Assembly: GCF_033962415.1 (NCBI RefSeq)
Contig: NZ_JAVIKH010000009.1
Span: 56,412 to 120,411 of the forward strand
Direction of reading: 5' to 3'
DNA length: 64,000 nucleotides
DNA from: Candidatus Cetobacterium colombiensis
Lineage (GTDB): Bacteria > Fusobacteriota > Fusobacteriia > Fusobacteriales > Fusobacteriaceae
Shown here: positions 52,994-62,982 of the stretch, piece by piece
Layout of the letters: each line of letters starts with the position of its first letter
How positions within the stretch are numbered: position 1 is the stretch's first letter
Notes under the pieces: generated by a model
Databases searched by the model: none
The model's input: the letters and a program-made list of their open reading frames with translations, nothing else
Told to the model about the DNA's origin: nothing
Made by a program: the position numbers and the translations under genes

Positions 52994-54301
52994 TTATATA
53001 AAGTTAGAAATCCATTTTTTTATTTTATTTAAAGCTCCATCTGTAGCTACTTCCTCTTCATATTCCTCTTCGAAATCTTCCTGTCTAAAAATAGTTTCAT
53101 TTATTGGAAGCTCTGTAGAAACTTCATTTTCAGTTTCAACAGCTACAAAATTTTCTTCAACACTTTCAGTTTTAACTTCGTTTCTCTTTTTAAATTCTGC
53201 CTCTAGTTTTGATAATAAAATTCCAATTACTGTAGACATTGATGCATTTACATTCTCTAGACCTCTAAGTGGAAATGGACTTACTTTTCTAACTGCACAC
53301 TCCATTTTGTTTCCAACTTTACTAAATATTTCATCTATTGAGACAGCGCCTCCAGTAAAAGCTAATCCTTTTCCTAAATATCCGTTAAAACCAGACTCTT
53401 CTATTGTTTTTGAAATGAAATTAATTAAATCACCTATTCTTGCATCTATTATCTCTTTTATTTCATCTAAGTTGTACTCTCCATTTTCTGTTTTTATAAT
53501 TCCGTTAGAATACTGTTTTTCTCTTAGTTTTTCAAGAATTTCTTTAGACTCTCTCTTAGGTATTTTTAATAAATAACTTATATCATTTACAAAGTGCATT
53601 CCACCTATAGATAATGATTTTGTATAAATTATTTTATCATTTTTATAGATAGCAATGTCTGTAACGCCTTCACCTATATCTATAAGAGCTACTCCCATTT
53701 GTCTATCTTCATATTCTAGAGTTGATTTAGCCGAAGCCGAAGCATTTAAAAATATGTCTTCTATCTCTAATCCTGCATTGTTAATAACTTCTACAAGTGG
53801 ATCTAATTGATCTGTTTTTATAGTTATTAAGTGAACATCTCCTTGAATACTTCTTCCAACCTGACCTATTGGATTTTTTAATATCCCTGAACTGTTAACT
53901 CTAACATTATAGGCTTCTTGTTCTATGACGATTTCGTCATTTTTCAATATACTCCCTTTTACTAGTTCAATTAAATCATACATATCTTGAGCTGTAATTT
54001 CTTTTTCATCAAATTCAATACAACCATGATCTGTCTTAGATACGATTCTATCACTACTTATCCCTAATGAAACTCTTTCAAACTCTCTCCCATTTCTTTG
54101 CTGTAACTCTTTCAACCCTTTAGCGATACTAGCAGTTAAAAGTTCTGGATCTTCTACTACTGATCTCTTTATTCCTTCGCTTGGTACTTCTAAATAATCT
54201 AATACTCTTAATTTCAAACCTTCTGTACTAAGTTCTCCAAGAATAAATTTTATTTTTCCATTTCCCACATCCAAGGCCAATCTTGTGATATTATCTCGCA
54301 T
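52994..54301 (-). CDS. ftsA: Cell division protein FtsA
   Basis: A 435-aa actin-like protein that ties FtsZ to the membrane. LALDVGNGKIKFILGEL, SLGISSDRIVSKTDHGCIEF (1C domain), VALIDIGEGVTDIAIY and LAFTGGAVSIDEIF. An acidic linker ends in LNKIKKWISNFI, the amphipathic membrane-targeting helix. Overlaps ftsQ by 11 nt. Confidence 0.95.
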   Translation of the reverse strand: MRDNITRLALDVGNGKIKFILGELSTEGLKLRVLDYLEVPSEGIKRSVVEDPELLTASIAKGLKELQQRNGREFERVSLGISSDRIVSKTDHGCIEFDEKEITAQDMYDLIELVKGSILKNDEIVIEQEAYNVRVNSSGILKNPIGQVGRSIQGDVHLITIKTDQLDPLVEVINNAGLEIEDIFLNASASAKSTLEYEDRQMGVALIDIGEGVTDIAIYKNDKIIYTKSLSIGGMHFVNDISYLLKIPKRESKEILEKLREKQYSNGIIKTENGEYNLDEIKEIIDARIGDLINFISKTIEESGFNGYLGKGLAFTGGAVSIDEIFSKVGNKMECAVRKVSPFPLRGLENVNASMSTVIGILLSKLEAEFKKRNEVKTESVEENFVAVETENEVSTELPINETIFRQEDFEEEYEEEVATDGALNKIKKWISNFI

Positions 54302-54983
54302 TTTTCCCCTCCTTTTCCCTCACTACTATGTCTTTGAATCTTATATCTATATAGTCTATAATCTTAGTTTTGATTAATTCTTTATATAGATTCATTGTTA
54401 TTTCATACTTATTTTTTGAAACTTCTGGTTCTGTTTTTATTTTAGTTCCATCTCTCAACACTATATAGATTAAATGTTTATTTTCAAAATATAGCTGTGA
54501 AACCTCATCTTTTAAGTCAATTTTTTTTAACTTTTCCATTATTTCCAAAAGTTCACTCTTTTCATCATCTGCTTTTACAACAAGAATCGGCATGCTTTCT
54601 TTAGGGTATTCATCTAGTTTTCCAAAAATAGTTCCTTGTTCATCCATTGTATAAATTCCAGATTTATGTTGTGCATAATAACTACTTTCCTTTTCAATTA
54701 TATCAATCGTAATTTCATTCAAATTTTCCTTTGCGATTGATACCTTTTTTACCCTTACATCTCTTAGTAATTTCTGTTCCAATCCTTCTAAATTTAAATC
54801 ATTGATATTTTTTCCTAAAATCTCTGTTTTAATTTTTTCTAAGTCAATTTTAAGACTTGGTGAAACTTCACTTATATGAACTTTTGATATGTTAAAAAAC
54901 TCTCGATTTTTAAAGTCTTTTTCTACCTGAATAATAATAAAAGTTAGTGCCAATATTATAACAATTTTAAATATTTTTTTCAA
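54291..54983 (-). CDS. ftsQ: Cell division protein FtsQ/DivIB, POTRA-domain type
   Basis: A 230-aa single-pass membrane protein. Residues 4-20 (IFKIVIILALTFIIIQV) are the transmembrane helix; then a POTRA domain with FNISKVHISEVSP and a beta domain with YYAQHKSGIYTMDEQGTIFGKLDEYPKESMPIL. Sequence of this family is weakly conserved; the call depends on that layout and on its position between ddl and ftsA. Length is normal for DivIB/FtsQ. Confidence 0.85.
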   Translation of the reverse strand: MKKIFKIVIILALTFIIIQVEKDFKNREFFNISKVHISEVSPSLKIDLEKIKTEILGKNINDLNLEGLEQKLLRDVRVKKVSIAKENLNEITIDIIEKESSYYAQHKSGIYTMDEQGTIFGKLDEYPKESMPILVVKADDEKSELLEIMEKLKKIDLKDEVSQLYFENKHLIYIVLRDGTKIKTEPEVSKNKYEITMNLYKELIKTKIIDYIDIRFKDIVVREKEGKNAR

Positions 54984-55016
54984 GAATCTCTCCCTGTTAT
55001 TTTATATATTTTATAA

Positions 55017-55877
55017 TTAACAATTTTCAACCATAATTTTAGTTAAATCATCAAAAGTATAACCTTTCAATGATGCTAATTTTGGAGCTAAACTTGTTTC
55101 TGTCATTCCAGGGCAAGTATTCACTTCTAAAAAATAAGTTTTTCCATCTTTTAAGATAAAATCACTTCTTGTTACACCTTTTAGTCCTAACTTTTCATGT
55201 ATTTTTCTTGCTGCTTCTGAGGCTTCTTCATATGCTTTTTCATCTATTTGAGCTGGGCATTCATATTCTGTCTTACCAACTGTATATTTTGATTCATAAT
55301 CATATAATCCAGACTTAGGCTTTATTCTAACTACACCTAACTTTTCTCCATTTAAAACACCTGCTGTTAATTCTTCACCTTTTACAAACTCTTCTATTAA
55401 AGGTTCTTTTCCTTGAAGTAAATCATATGCTTTCTGAGCTTCTTCTTTTGTTTCACATATATATAGTCCCACACTAGACCCTTCTTTTGCTGGCTTTATA
55501 ACTACTGGATATTCTTTTACTTCTTCTAATGAGTTATAAGTTGCAGGTATTCTTATTCCTAAATCTTTTGCTATTATCTTAGTTAAAACTTTATCCATCG
55601 CTACTGCACTTCCTGTAACTCCTGAACCTGTATATTTTTTACCTAACATGTCTAAAACTGACTGAACTCTACCATCTTCTCCGTATTCTCCATGAAGAGT
55701 TAAATAAACTAAATCATAATCATTATCTATAAATGCTGATACTAAGTTATCTTTAGTTAAATCTATTTTATAAGCATCATAGCCTTGTCTTAATAAACTA
55801 TTTAAAACTGCTTGACCACTTCTTAAAGAGACTTCTCTTTCTGATGTAATTCCACCCATAACAACTGCTATTCTCAC
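55017..55877 (-). CDS. ddl: D-alanine--D-alanine ligase
   Basis: A 286-aa ATP-grasp enzyme making the peptidoglycan dipeptide. IAVVMGGITSEREVSLRSG at the start, LHGEYGEDGRVQS, VIKPAKEGSSVGL, and LEVNTCPGMTETSLAPKLA at the end with the metal-binding Glu/Asn. Shorter than the 300-360 of many Ddl enzymes but complete in motifs, like other DdlB-type forms. RBS AGGAGG. Confidence 0.96.
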   Translation of the reverse strand: MRIAVVMGGITSEREVSLRSGQAVLNSLLRQGYDAYKIDLTKDNLVSAFIDNDYDLVYLTLHGEYGEDGRVQSVLDMLGKKYTGSGVTGSAVAMDKVLTKIIAKDLGIRIPATYNSLEEVKEYPVVIKPAKEGSSVGLYICETKEEAQKAYDLLQGKEPLIEEFVKGEELTAGVLNGEKLGVVRIKPKSGLYDYESKYTVGKTEYECPAQIDEKAYEEASEAARKIHEKLGLKGVTRSDFILKDGKTYFLEVNTCPGMTETSLAPKLASLKGYTFDDLTKIMVENC

Positions 55878-55887
55878 TTTATTCCTC

Positions 55888-56730
55888 CTAGTTTCTTACA
55901 ATTATAATCTCTTCTTCTAATTCTATCCCTGTTTTATCCTTTACTCCCAATTTTACATGATTTATTATTTCTATAATATCAGAGAATTTCGCTTCTCCTT
56001 TATTTACAATAAAGTTTGGATGTACCATAGATACTTCTGCTCCACCAATCTGTTTTCCTTGAAGACCAGCTTCAATTATAAGTCTTGCAGAAAAATATCC
56101 TTCAGGATTTTTAAAAGTACTTCCTAAATTTGGTTCATTCAATGGATGATTTTCACTTCTTTTAAGTTTATACTTATCAACAACCTCTTTTAAATAACCT
56201 TTATCAAATTTAAAAGTAGCACTTACTACAACCCAATTTTTTTCTTTTATTTCGGTCACTCTATATGAAAATTTTAAATCTTCTTTTTTAATTCTTCTAA
56301 GCTCATTATTTTCATCAACAATTTCAACAGAAACAATTCTGTCAAAAACTTCAGTTCCATGAGCTCCGCCATTCATAAAAACAAGTCCACCAACACTTCC
56401 AGGTATTCCTGCTAAATTTTCTAAACCTGTATAATCCTTTTCTTCCATATAGTCTATTAAATCTGAAAAATCAAGTCCTGCTCCAACTTCAACAACTCCA
56501 TTATTTTCATCTTTTATATAATCTATAGCTTTTAAAGATATAAAAGTTGTCTCTAATTCACCATCATTTATTAAAGTATTTGTTCCATTTCCTAAAATAA
56601 ATCTATTTTTCTTCTCTTTTAAAATTTCGATTAATTCATCTCTATTTTCAATTTCTATAAACTCTTTTGCAATTCCTCCAATTTTCATATTAGAGTAATT
56701 TTTCATTAAATGGTTTTTATATAACTTCAT
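55888..56730 (-). CDS. murB: UDP-N-acetylenolpyruvoylglucosamine reductase
   Basis: A 280-aa FAD enzyme. NYSNMKIGGIAKEFIEI, FILGNGTNTLI, the FAD-binding GLENLAGIPGSVGGLVFMNGGAHG, and RSENHPLNEPNLGSTFKNP with the catalytic Ser and C-terminal Glu region. Length is that of the compact type II MurB. Overlaps murC by 14 nt. Confidence 0.96.
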   Translation of the reverse strand: MKLYKNHLMKNYSNMKIGGIAKEFIEIENRDELIEILKEKKNRFILGNGTNTLINDGELETTFISLKAIDYIKDENNGVVEVGAGLDFSDLIDYMEEKDYTGLENLAGIPGSVGGLVFMNGGAHGTEVFDRIVSVEIVDENNELRRIKKEDLKFSYRVTEIKEKNWVVVSATFKFDKGYLKEVVDKYKLKRSENHPLNEPNLGSTFKNPEGYFSARLIIEAGLQGKQIGGAEVSMVHPNFIVNKGEAKFSDIIEIINHVKLGVKDKTGIELEEEIIIVRN

Positions 56731-58066
56731 TTCCTGTTCTCCCTATATTTTCTGCAATCATATGAGCTAAGCTAGATATATTTCCTGCTCCCATAAATAA
56801 AAATGTTGCTGATTCTTTTTCTCCAGCCACTATTTTTTCTATATCTTCATTTTTTTCCACTATTATACAGTGTTTATGTCCTATTTTTTCTTTTAATTTT
56901 TCCAATGTTACACCAAACTCATTCTTTTCTCCAGCACTATAAACTGGCATTAAAATAACTTCGTCAACACCTTCAAAACTTCCTTTAAAATCATTTAAAA
57001 GAAAATTAACACGACTATATCTATGTGGTTGAAATATAGCTATTGTTTTGTTTTTTTCAATAGTTTTTGCTCCTTGTATAGTCGCTTTTATTTCTGTAGG
57101 ATGATGTGCATAATCATCTATTATTCTTATTTTATCACTATGAAGTATGTCATATCTTCTCTTAGCACCTTTAAATTTTAAAAGTTTTTCTGAAATTCTT
57201 GTTTTAGAAATTCCATATTTTTTCGCTAAATATATTACTGGTAACGCATTTTGAATGTTATGATTTCCAGGAATAGAAATCTCGAATTCTCCAAATACTT
57301 TCCCTTCTATGGTAACTTTAAATTTTGTTCTTCCATTTTCAACTCTAATATCTGTAGCCATTATATTTGCATCTAATTTATTTATTCCATAAGTCTTTAC
57401 ATTTTTTCTATTTTTAATAAGTTCTAACGTTTCAAAACAATCTCCACAAACTAAAATTTCTCCTTTAGTTTGATCCATAAATTGTTTAAATGATTTTTTT
57501 ATATTTTCTAAAGAACCATGATTCTCAAGGTGATCTGCTTCTATATTTGTTATAATGGCTGTTTCTGGTGTTAGATGTAAAAATGAGTTATCGCTTTCAT
57601 CTGCTTCTGCAATAAAAACCTCTATTTTTCCACATCTAGCATTAGAACCTATCTCTGGTAAAATCCCTCCTACTACTATTGTTGGATCTATATCTAACAA
57701 TAGTGATCCTAGCATTGAACTTGTTGTAGTCTTCCCATGAGTTCCTGCTACCGCTATTCCTTTTTCTTTATTCATTAAAAGAGATAACAACTCTCCTCTT
57801 TTTATAATTTTAATTCCTAATTCTTGAGCTTTTTTTATTTCTGGATTATCCTGTTTTATAGCACTTGATGCAACTACTAAGTTAACGTCACATACATTTT
57901 CTGCTAAGTGACTATTATAAACTGTTATTCCTAAACTCTCTAATTCCTCTGTCACATAATTTCTCGAAAGGTCCGCCCCTGAAACTTCATATCCTTTCAA
58001 TTTCATTATTTTTGCTAACCCACTCATTCCTATTCCATTTATTCCAATAAAATATATTTTATTCAT
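56717..58066 (-). CDS. murC: UDP-N-acetylmuramate--L-alanine ligase
   Basis: A 449-aa Mur ligase. IYFIGINGIGMSGLAKIM at the start, the ATP loop AGTHGKTTTSSMLG, AEADESDNSFLHLTPETAIITNIEADHLE and DDYAHHPTEI are the standard MurC motifs. Adds L-Ala to UDP-MurNAc. Adjacent to murG with no gap. Confidence 0.97.
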   Translation of the reverse strand: MNKIYFIGINGIGMSGLAKIMKLKGYEVSGADLSRNYVTEELESLGITVYNSHLAENVCDVNLVVASSAIKQDNPEIKKAQELGIKIIKRGELLSLLMNKEKGIAVAGTHGKTTTSSMLGSLLLDIDPTIVVGGILPEIGSNARCGKIEVFIAEADESDNSFLHLTPETAIITNIEADHLENHGSLENIKKSFKQFMDQTKGEILVCGDCFETLELIKNRKNVKTYGINKLDANIMATDIRVENGRTKFKVTIEGKVFGEFEISIPGNHNIQNALPVIYLAKKYGISKTRISEKLLKFKGAKRRYDILHSDKIRIIDDYAHHPTEIKATIQGAKTIEKNKTIAIFQPHRYSRVNFLLNDFKGSFEGVDEVILMPVYSAGEKNEFGVTLEKLKEKIGHKHCIIVEKNEDIEKIVAGEKESATFLFMGAGNISSLAHMIAENIGRTGNEVI

Positions 58067-59143
58067 TTAACTCCTCCATATGTCTAAGCATTCAACAATT
58101 TTATCAGCTGCATTACTCTTCTTTAAATTTTTTACCCTTCTACTCATTTTATTAAGTTCTTCATCATTTTTTATAATTTCTAAAGCTTTTTCAATAGCCT
58201 CATCCGCCTTGCTATCACTATATAGAAGCGCAGCATTATTCTCCTCTAATATCTTAGCGTTTTCATATTGACCAACTTTTATTGAATTGTAAGGTATCAA
58301 AATAGATGGCTTTTCCAATTGCATTATCTCTGAGACCGTTAAAGCTCCAGCTCTACATACAATTAAATCTGCCGCTGCCATAATATTTATCATATTATTA
58401 AAATATGGCTTTATTATATCACTTACTTTTATTTGTTGATCTTCTAACTTTTGATTAATCTCTCCAAAGTTTTTTTCTCCTGTAGCCCAATAAATTCTGA
58501 TTGTTTTATCTTTGTATATATCTTTTAAACTTTTGATAACTGCTTCGTTTAAAGATTTTGCTCCTAAACTACCACCTGTTATCAGTAAAACTTTTTCATC
58601 CTTACCAATTTTCAATCTTTCTCTTTCAGTTTCTTTATCCATTGTATAAATATCTTCTCTTAAAGGATTTCCAGTTACTAAAAATTTATGTTGATCCTTT
58701 ACTGATATCTCTTCGTAAGTTGTATCAAATGCTAAGAAACACTTTTTTGCCACTTTATAAAACAACTTATTTGCCATTCCTAAATCAGCATTTTGCTCTT
58801 GTAAATATATTTTTTTTCCCAAAATAGTTCCCATTAACAACACTGGAATAGATATATAGTTTCCAAAACCTATTATAATATCTGGTTGTTCTTTTTTTAT
58901 AACTTTAAAAGCTTGTAAAAATGATTTTATATTGGACAAAATTTTTCTAAAATTTTGAAAAGGAAATACATCAATTCCAACAAATTTAAATCCTTCTTCT
59001 GGAACTAAATCTTTTTCCATCCTACTAGAACTTCCCACAAATATTACTTCCATACCTCTATCTAGTAATTTTTTTCCAACAGCTAAAGCTGGATATATGT
59101 GTCCACCAGTTCCACCTGTCGTTATCATTATTTTCTTATTCAT
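58067..59143 (-). CDS. murG: UDP-GlcNAc:undecaprenyl-pyrophosphoryl-MurNAc-pentapeptide GlcNAc transferase
   Basis: A 358-aa GT28 glycosyltransferase forming lipid II. G-loops TTGGTGGHIYPALAV and IGFGNYISIPV, LITGGSLGAKSLNEAV, and VCRAGALTVSEIMQLEKPSILIPYN with the donor-binding Glu. Peripheral on the inner face of the membrane. RBS GGAG. Confidence 0.97.
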   Translation of the reverse strand: MNKKIMITTGGTGGHIYPALAVGKKLLDRGMEVIFVGSSSRMEKDLVPEEGFKFVGIDVFPFQNFRKILSNIKSFLQAFKVIKKEQPDIIIGFGNYISIPVLLMGTILGKKIYLQEQNADLGMANKLFYKVAKKCFLAFDTTYEEISVKDQHKFLVTGNPLREDIYTMDKETERERLKIGKDEKVLLITGGSLGAKSLNEAVIKSLKDIYKDKTIRIYWATGEKNFGEINQKLEDQQIKVSDIIKPYFNNMINIMAAADLIVCRAGALTVSEIMQLEKPSILIPYNSIKVGQYENAKILEENNAALLYSDSKADEAIEKALEIIKNDEELNKMSRRVKNLKKSNAADKIVECLDIWRS

Positions 59144-59152
59144 ATTTTTCTC

Positions 59153-60466
59153 CTAATTAAAGTAACTTTTTACCAATTCTTTAAATATTTTTCCTCTTTC
59201 TTCAAAGTTTTTAAATTGATCAAAACTTGATGTCGCTGGAGAAAATAAAATTACTTCCTTTTGATTTTTATCAATTCTCTCTTTTAATTTTTCCATTACT
59301 TTTTCTAAAGTTTTTAAATTAAATATTTTATCTTGTGAATATCCAATTTTTAGCAGTCCTTCAGAAAGTTTATCCGAAATATCTCCTATTAAATAAACTT
59401 CTTTTACATTATTTTTTATCAACTCTTCTAAATCAATTAAATCTAATTTTTTATCATATCCTCCACAGATTAATATTGGTTGATGAAAAGCTTCAATAGC
59501 AAATTTAGTCGAATCAATATTTGTTCCTTTCGAGTCATTTATAAACTGAACTTCTCCATACTTTAAAAAATTTTCCATTCTATGTTCTAGAGTTCCTGTC
59601 GAATATAAAAATTCTCTTATTACTTCTGTTGATATATTTAATATTTTTCCTACAGCAACAATAAATAACATATTTTCTAAATTATGTTTACCTTTTAACG
59701 ATGCCAATCTCTCCTCTAAAACAATTTCATTTTCATATAAAATTTTTTCATTTTTTACCCAAACTTTTTCATCTTTTTCAGTTTTATTCATTCCTAAATA
59801 AAACTTTGTTCCAGATATGTTTTTTATCCTCTTCAAAATTTCTGCACAAGAAGTATTTACTAAAAAATATTCTTCTTCCTTTTGATTTATTCCTATATTA
59901 AACTTTGTGTCATAATAATGATCTAAATTTTTATATCTAGCTAAATGATCTGGAGCTAAATTTACAATTAAGGCTATATCCGCTTTAAACTCTTTAATAT
60001 TTTCAAGTTGATATGAACTCGCTTCTAAAACATAGTAGTCTAAGTCTGAATTCTCCATAATAGTTTGGCTAAAAGAGTATCCTATATTCCCACAAACTTT
60101 AGCTCTAAATCCTGCAACTTCTAAAAGTTCTTTTATTTTTGAGGTAACTGTTGTTTTTCCATTGGTTCCAGTTATAGCTATTATTTTTCCTAAAATTCCA
60201 TTTTTTATTTTATATCTATACCCTAATTCTATATCATCTATAACCTCTAGATTTAATTCTAAGGCTTTTTCTATAAGTTTTGTATAAGGAACTCCTGGAC
60301 TTTTTATAAATATATCTATTTTTTCATTTTCTAAAATTTTCATGCCATCTTCTGAAGGTATTCCAATTTTATCATCAATTAGATAAACTTCATAACCCAT
60401 TTTCATTAAGGTTTTTTCTGCCCCTTTTCCACTTATTCCAGCTCCAAATACTATTGCTTTTTTCAT
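59153..60466 (-). CDS. murD: UDP-N-acetylmuramoylalanine--D-glutamate ligase
   Basis: A 437-aa Mur ligase. KAIVFGAGISGKGAEKTLMKMGY, ITGTNGKTTVTSKI, VLEASSYQLENI, and FINDSKGTNIDSTKFAIEAF; these are MurD rather than MurE or MurC positions. RBS AAGGAGG. A terminator lies in the 58-nt gap after mraY. Confidence 0.97.
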   Translation of the reverse strand: MKKAIVFGAGISGKGAEKTLMKMGYEVYLIDDKIGIPSEDGMKILENEKIDIFIKSPGVPYTKLIEKALELNLEVIDDIELGYRYKIKNGILGKIIAITGTNGKTTVTSKIKELLEVAGFRAKVCGNIGYSFSQTIMENSDLDYYVLEASSYQLENIKEFKADIALIVNLAPDHLARYKNLDHYYDTKFNIGINQKEEEYFLVNTSCAEILKRIKNISGTKFYLGMNKTEKDEKVWVKNEKILYENEIVLEERLASLKGKHNLENMLFIVAVGKILNISTEVIREFLYSTGTLEHRMENFLKYGEVQFINDSKGTNIDSTKFAIEAFHQPILICGGYDKKLDLIDLEELIKNNVKEVYLIGDISDKLSEGLLKIGYSQDKIFNLKTLEKVMEKLKERIDKNQKEVILFSPATSSFDQFKNFEERGKIFKELVKSYFN

Positions 60467-60489
60467 TGGCTTTCCTCCTTATTTTTAAA

Positions 60490-60520
60490 CGACAAAAACC
60501 ACAGTGATTCTCACTGTGGT
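60490..60520 (-). terminator. Terminator between mraY and murD
   Basis: ACCACAGTGA (60498-60507) and TCACTGTGGT (60511-60520), 10-bp stem with 3-nt loop, followed on the minus strand by TTTTTGTCGTTT. There is no room for a good promoter between it and murD, so it probably limits rather than stops expression of the downstream genes. Confidence 0.85.
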
Positions 60521-60524
60521 CTTA

Positions 60525-61613
60525 TTATAGTATTCCTCTTAATCTAACTATACCTAAAGCTATCATTCCTAAAAATAATGCCACAATCCAAAATCTCATC
60601 GTTACTTTAGTTTCAGGCAATCCAGCTAATTCAAAGTGATGATGTATAGGTGCCATTCTAAATATTCTTTTTCCTCTCATTTTAAAAGAACCAACTTGAA
60701 GAATAACAGATACTGCTTCTAAAACAAAAACTCCACCTATTATTGGTAATAGTAACTCTTGTTTTAAAAGAATAGCTACAACTCCTAAAATTCCACCTAA
60801 AGTTAGAGATCCTGTATCTCCCATAAAAATTTGAGCAGGGTAGAAATTATACCATAAAAATCCTAAACCAGCACCTATCAAAGCTGAAAGAAACACTGAT
60901 AGTTCTCCTATACCAGCTATATAGTGTAAATTAAGGTGATTACTTAATTCCATATGACCTGTAAAGTATGCTATTATACCTAAAATTGTTGCTCCTATTA
61001 TCACAGGCATTATTGCTAATCCATCTAATCCGTCCGTTATATTAACTGCATTTGAAGTTCCCATTAAAACTAAAGCAATAAATATTAACATTAAAAAACT
61101 TCCTAAATAGAAATTACTATTTGATAAAATTGGATTTATAATTGATAAATCTAAAACTTTACTACTTGTTAATCCAAACTCTTTTATGAAAAACCAAGTT
61201 ATTACAGCTATAAAACATTGTCCTAACAGTTTCTTTTTTCCAGATAAACCTTTTTTATTAACTGTAAATTTTTTATAATCATCTATAAATCCAATACTAC
61301 TAAATAAAATTGTTATTATAAACATCAAAATCATGAATTTATTAAATAAATCTCCTACAATTAGAGATGTTATTAATGTTCCAAAGATTATCAAAATCCC
61401 ACCCATTGTTGGTGTTCCTTTTTTAGAAAAATGACTTGAAGGTCCTTCTTCTCTAATTGCTTCTCCAAATTTTTTAAATTTCAAATAATTTATGAATGGT
61501 TTTCCAGTTAATAAAACAACTAAGAACGCTATTATAAACGCTAAAAAACTTCTTAAATATATAGATTTAAGTCCTTCTAAAACTGGTAAATATTCTGCCA
61601 ACAAGTATAGCAT
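60525..61613 (-). CDS. mraY: Phospho-N-acetylmuramoyl-pentapeptide transferase
   Basis: A 362-aa membrane enzyme with about ten helices that makes lipid I. GTPTMGGILI, the DD motif in FIDDYKKF, AVNITDGLDGLA, IFMGDTGSLTLGG, and the histidine cluster APIHHHFE. Length and motifs are standard. It lies 16 nt after murF. Confidence 0.97.
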   Translation of the reverse strand: MLYLLAEYLPVLEGLKSIYLRSFLAFIIAFLVVLLTGKPFINYLKFKKFGEAIREEGPSSHFSKKGTPTMGGILIIFGTLITSLIVGDLFNKFMILMFIITILFSSIGFIDDYKKFTVNKKGLSGKKKLLGQCFIAVITWFFIKEFGLTSSKVLDLSIINPILSNSNFYLGSFLMLIFIALVLMGTSNAVNITDGLDGLAIMPVIIGATILGIIAYFTGHMELSNHLNLHYIAGIGELSVFLSALIGAGLGFLWYNFYPAQIFMGDTGSLTLGGILGVVAILLKQELLLPIIGGVFVLEAVSVILQVGSFKMRGKRIFRMAPIHHHFELAGLPETKVTMRFWIVALFLGMIALGIVRLRGIL

Positions 61614-61629
61614 TGTTCTACTCCTTTAA

Positions 61630-62913
61630 CTACATAATTATTTCTTCTAGCTTCATTCCTCTTGACCCTTTTAATAAAACTGCTATATCTTTCATTTCTT
61701 TCAATTCAGCTTTTATAAGATTTTTTTCAGCACAATATATAATTCTTGAGTCATTTAAAATTTCCAAAGATCTTTTCATTCTTTCCCCATAAACAAATAT
61801 TTTATAAAAATCATATTTTAAAGATTCCATAAGAATATTTTTATGGTATTCTATTTCTCTATCACCTAATTCAAGTGCATCTGCTAAAACAACTACCTTC
61901 TTTTTCGTTAGTGGTAGGGATGAAAAAGCTTTTAATGCCATTTCCATTGAAACTGGACTTGCATTATAAGCATCATTGATGTACAAAATACCATCTTTTT
62001 CAATTTTTTCAAATCTCATAGAAGTTATTTTAACATCTTTTAAAGCCTCTTTTATTTCAAAGTAAGACATTTTCAAAATCATTCCTAAAGCAACAGCAAA
62101 AGAAGCATTTATAGCATTATGTAATCCATTTAAAGGAACAAAATATTCTTTGCCATTTAATTGAAATTTTATTCCTTCATAAAGTTCTTTTTCATTTGAT
62201 ATTAAATAGTTGTTTTTTTCGTCAAAACCTACTTTTAATGTGTCTAATCTTCTTAAATATGGATCATCTCCATATACTAAAACATCATCTTTATCAATAT
62301 AATTTAAAACTTCTGTTTTTGCTATAAATACATTGTCTCTATTTTTTAGATATTCTAAATGTGAATCTCCTATGTTAGTTATGATTGCATAATTTGGTTG
62401 AGATATTTTAGATAGCAAATCTATTTCTCCTAAATTACTCATACCCATTTCTAAAATTCCTATTTCATCATCATCCTCTAACTGTAATATTGTAAAAGGA
62501 AGACCTATTTGATTATTATAATTTCCAATAGTTTTTTTACATTTATATTTTTTAGATAAAACTCCATATACTAAATCTTTTGTGGTAGTTTTTCCTTCAC
62601 TTCCAGTTATTGAAATTATTTTTAAATTAAGTTCTTTTCTATAACTTTGAGCTATTTCTTGTAAAAAAATTATACTATTTGGGACTTTTATTACTCTCAT
62701 ATCATCATTTGATTCTCTATCAGAAATAACTATTTCTGCACCTTTTTCCAAAGCTTGATTTATATAATTATTTCCATTATTTATTGCAATAAATAGTGAA
62801 CCTTTTTCTACCTTATTACTATCCATTTGAACATTTTTTATGAATACATTTTCAGGTAACTTTATATTTAGTTTTTGAAAATACTCTATTAAAACTTTAG
62901 TAAATGTCTTCAA
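61630..62913 (-). CDS. murF: UDP-N-acetylmuramoyl-tripeptide--D-alanyl-D-alanine ligase
   Basis: A 427-aa Mur ligase. FIAINNGNNYINQALEKG, the ATP loop ITGSEGKTTTKDLV, ILEMGMSNLGEI, and INDAYNASPVSME match MurF. Start set at TTG 62913 because AAGGGGA lies 8 nt upstream; the in-frame ATG at 62955 falls inside the -10 element of the promoter at 62946-62975 and lacks an RBS. First gene of the division and cell-wall cluster, adding the D-Ala-D-Ala made by Ddl further along. Confidence 0.93.
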   Translation of the reverse strand: MKTFTKVLIEYFQKLNIKLPENVFIKNVQMDSNKVEKGSLFIAINNGNNYINQALEKGAEIVISDRESNDDMRVIKVPNSIIFLQEIAQSYRKELNLKIISITGSEGKTTTKDLVYGVLSKKYKCKKTIGNYNNQIGLPFTILQLEDDDEIGILEMGMSNLGEIDLLSKISQPNYAIITNIGDSHLEYLKNRDNVFIAKTEVLNYIDKDDVLVYGDDPYLRRLDTLKVGFDEKNNYLISNEKELYEGIKFQLNGKEYFVPLNGLHNAINASFAVALGMILKMSYFEIKEALKDVKITSMRFEKIEKDGILYINDAYNASPVSMEMALKAFSSLPLTKKKVVVLADALELGDREIEYHKNILMESLKYDFYKIFVYGERMKRSLEILNDSRIIYCAEKNLIKAELKEMKDIAVLLKGSRGMKLEEIIM

Positions 62914-62945
62914 TTTTTTATCCCCTTTTTCTGTATTAGCTCTAT

Positions 62946-62975
62946 ATTTTACCATTTTTTTAGTATTCTTTTCAA
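62946..62975 (-). promoter_or_regulatory. Promoter of the murF-led cell-wall cluster
   Basis: Minus strand TTGAAA (62975-62970), 18-nt spacer, TAAAAT (62951-62946), preceding the TTG start by about 33 nt. Confidence 0.65.
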
Positions 62976-62982
62976 TTTTTTT

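Noticed and set aside
52866..53576. 236-codon plus-strand frame over ftsA and ftsZ
   Set aside because: Ser/Phe/Ile-rich shadow of ftsA on the other strand; no RBS and no recognisable domain.
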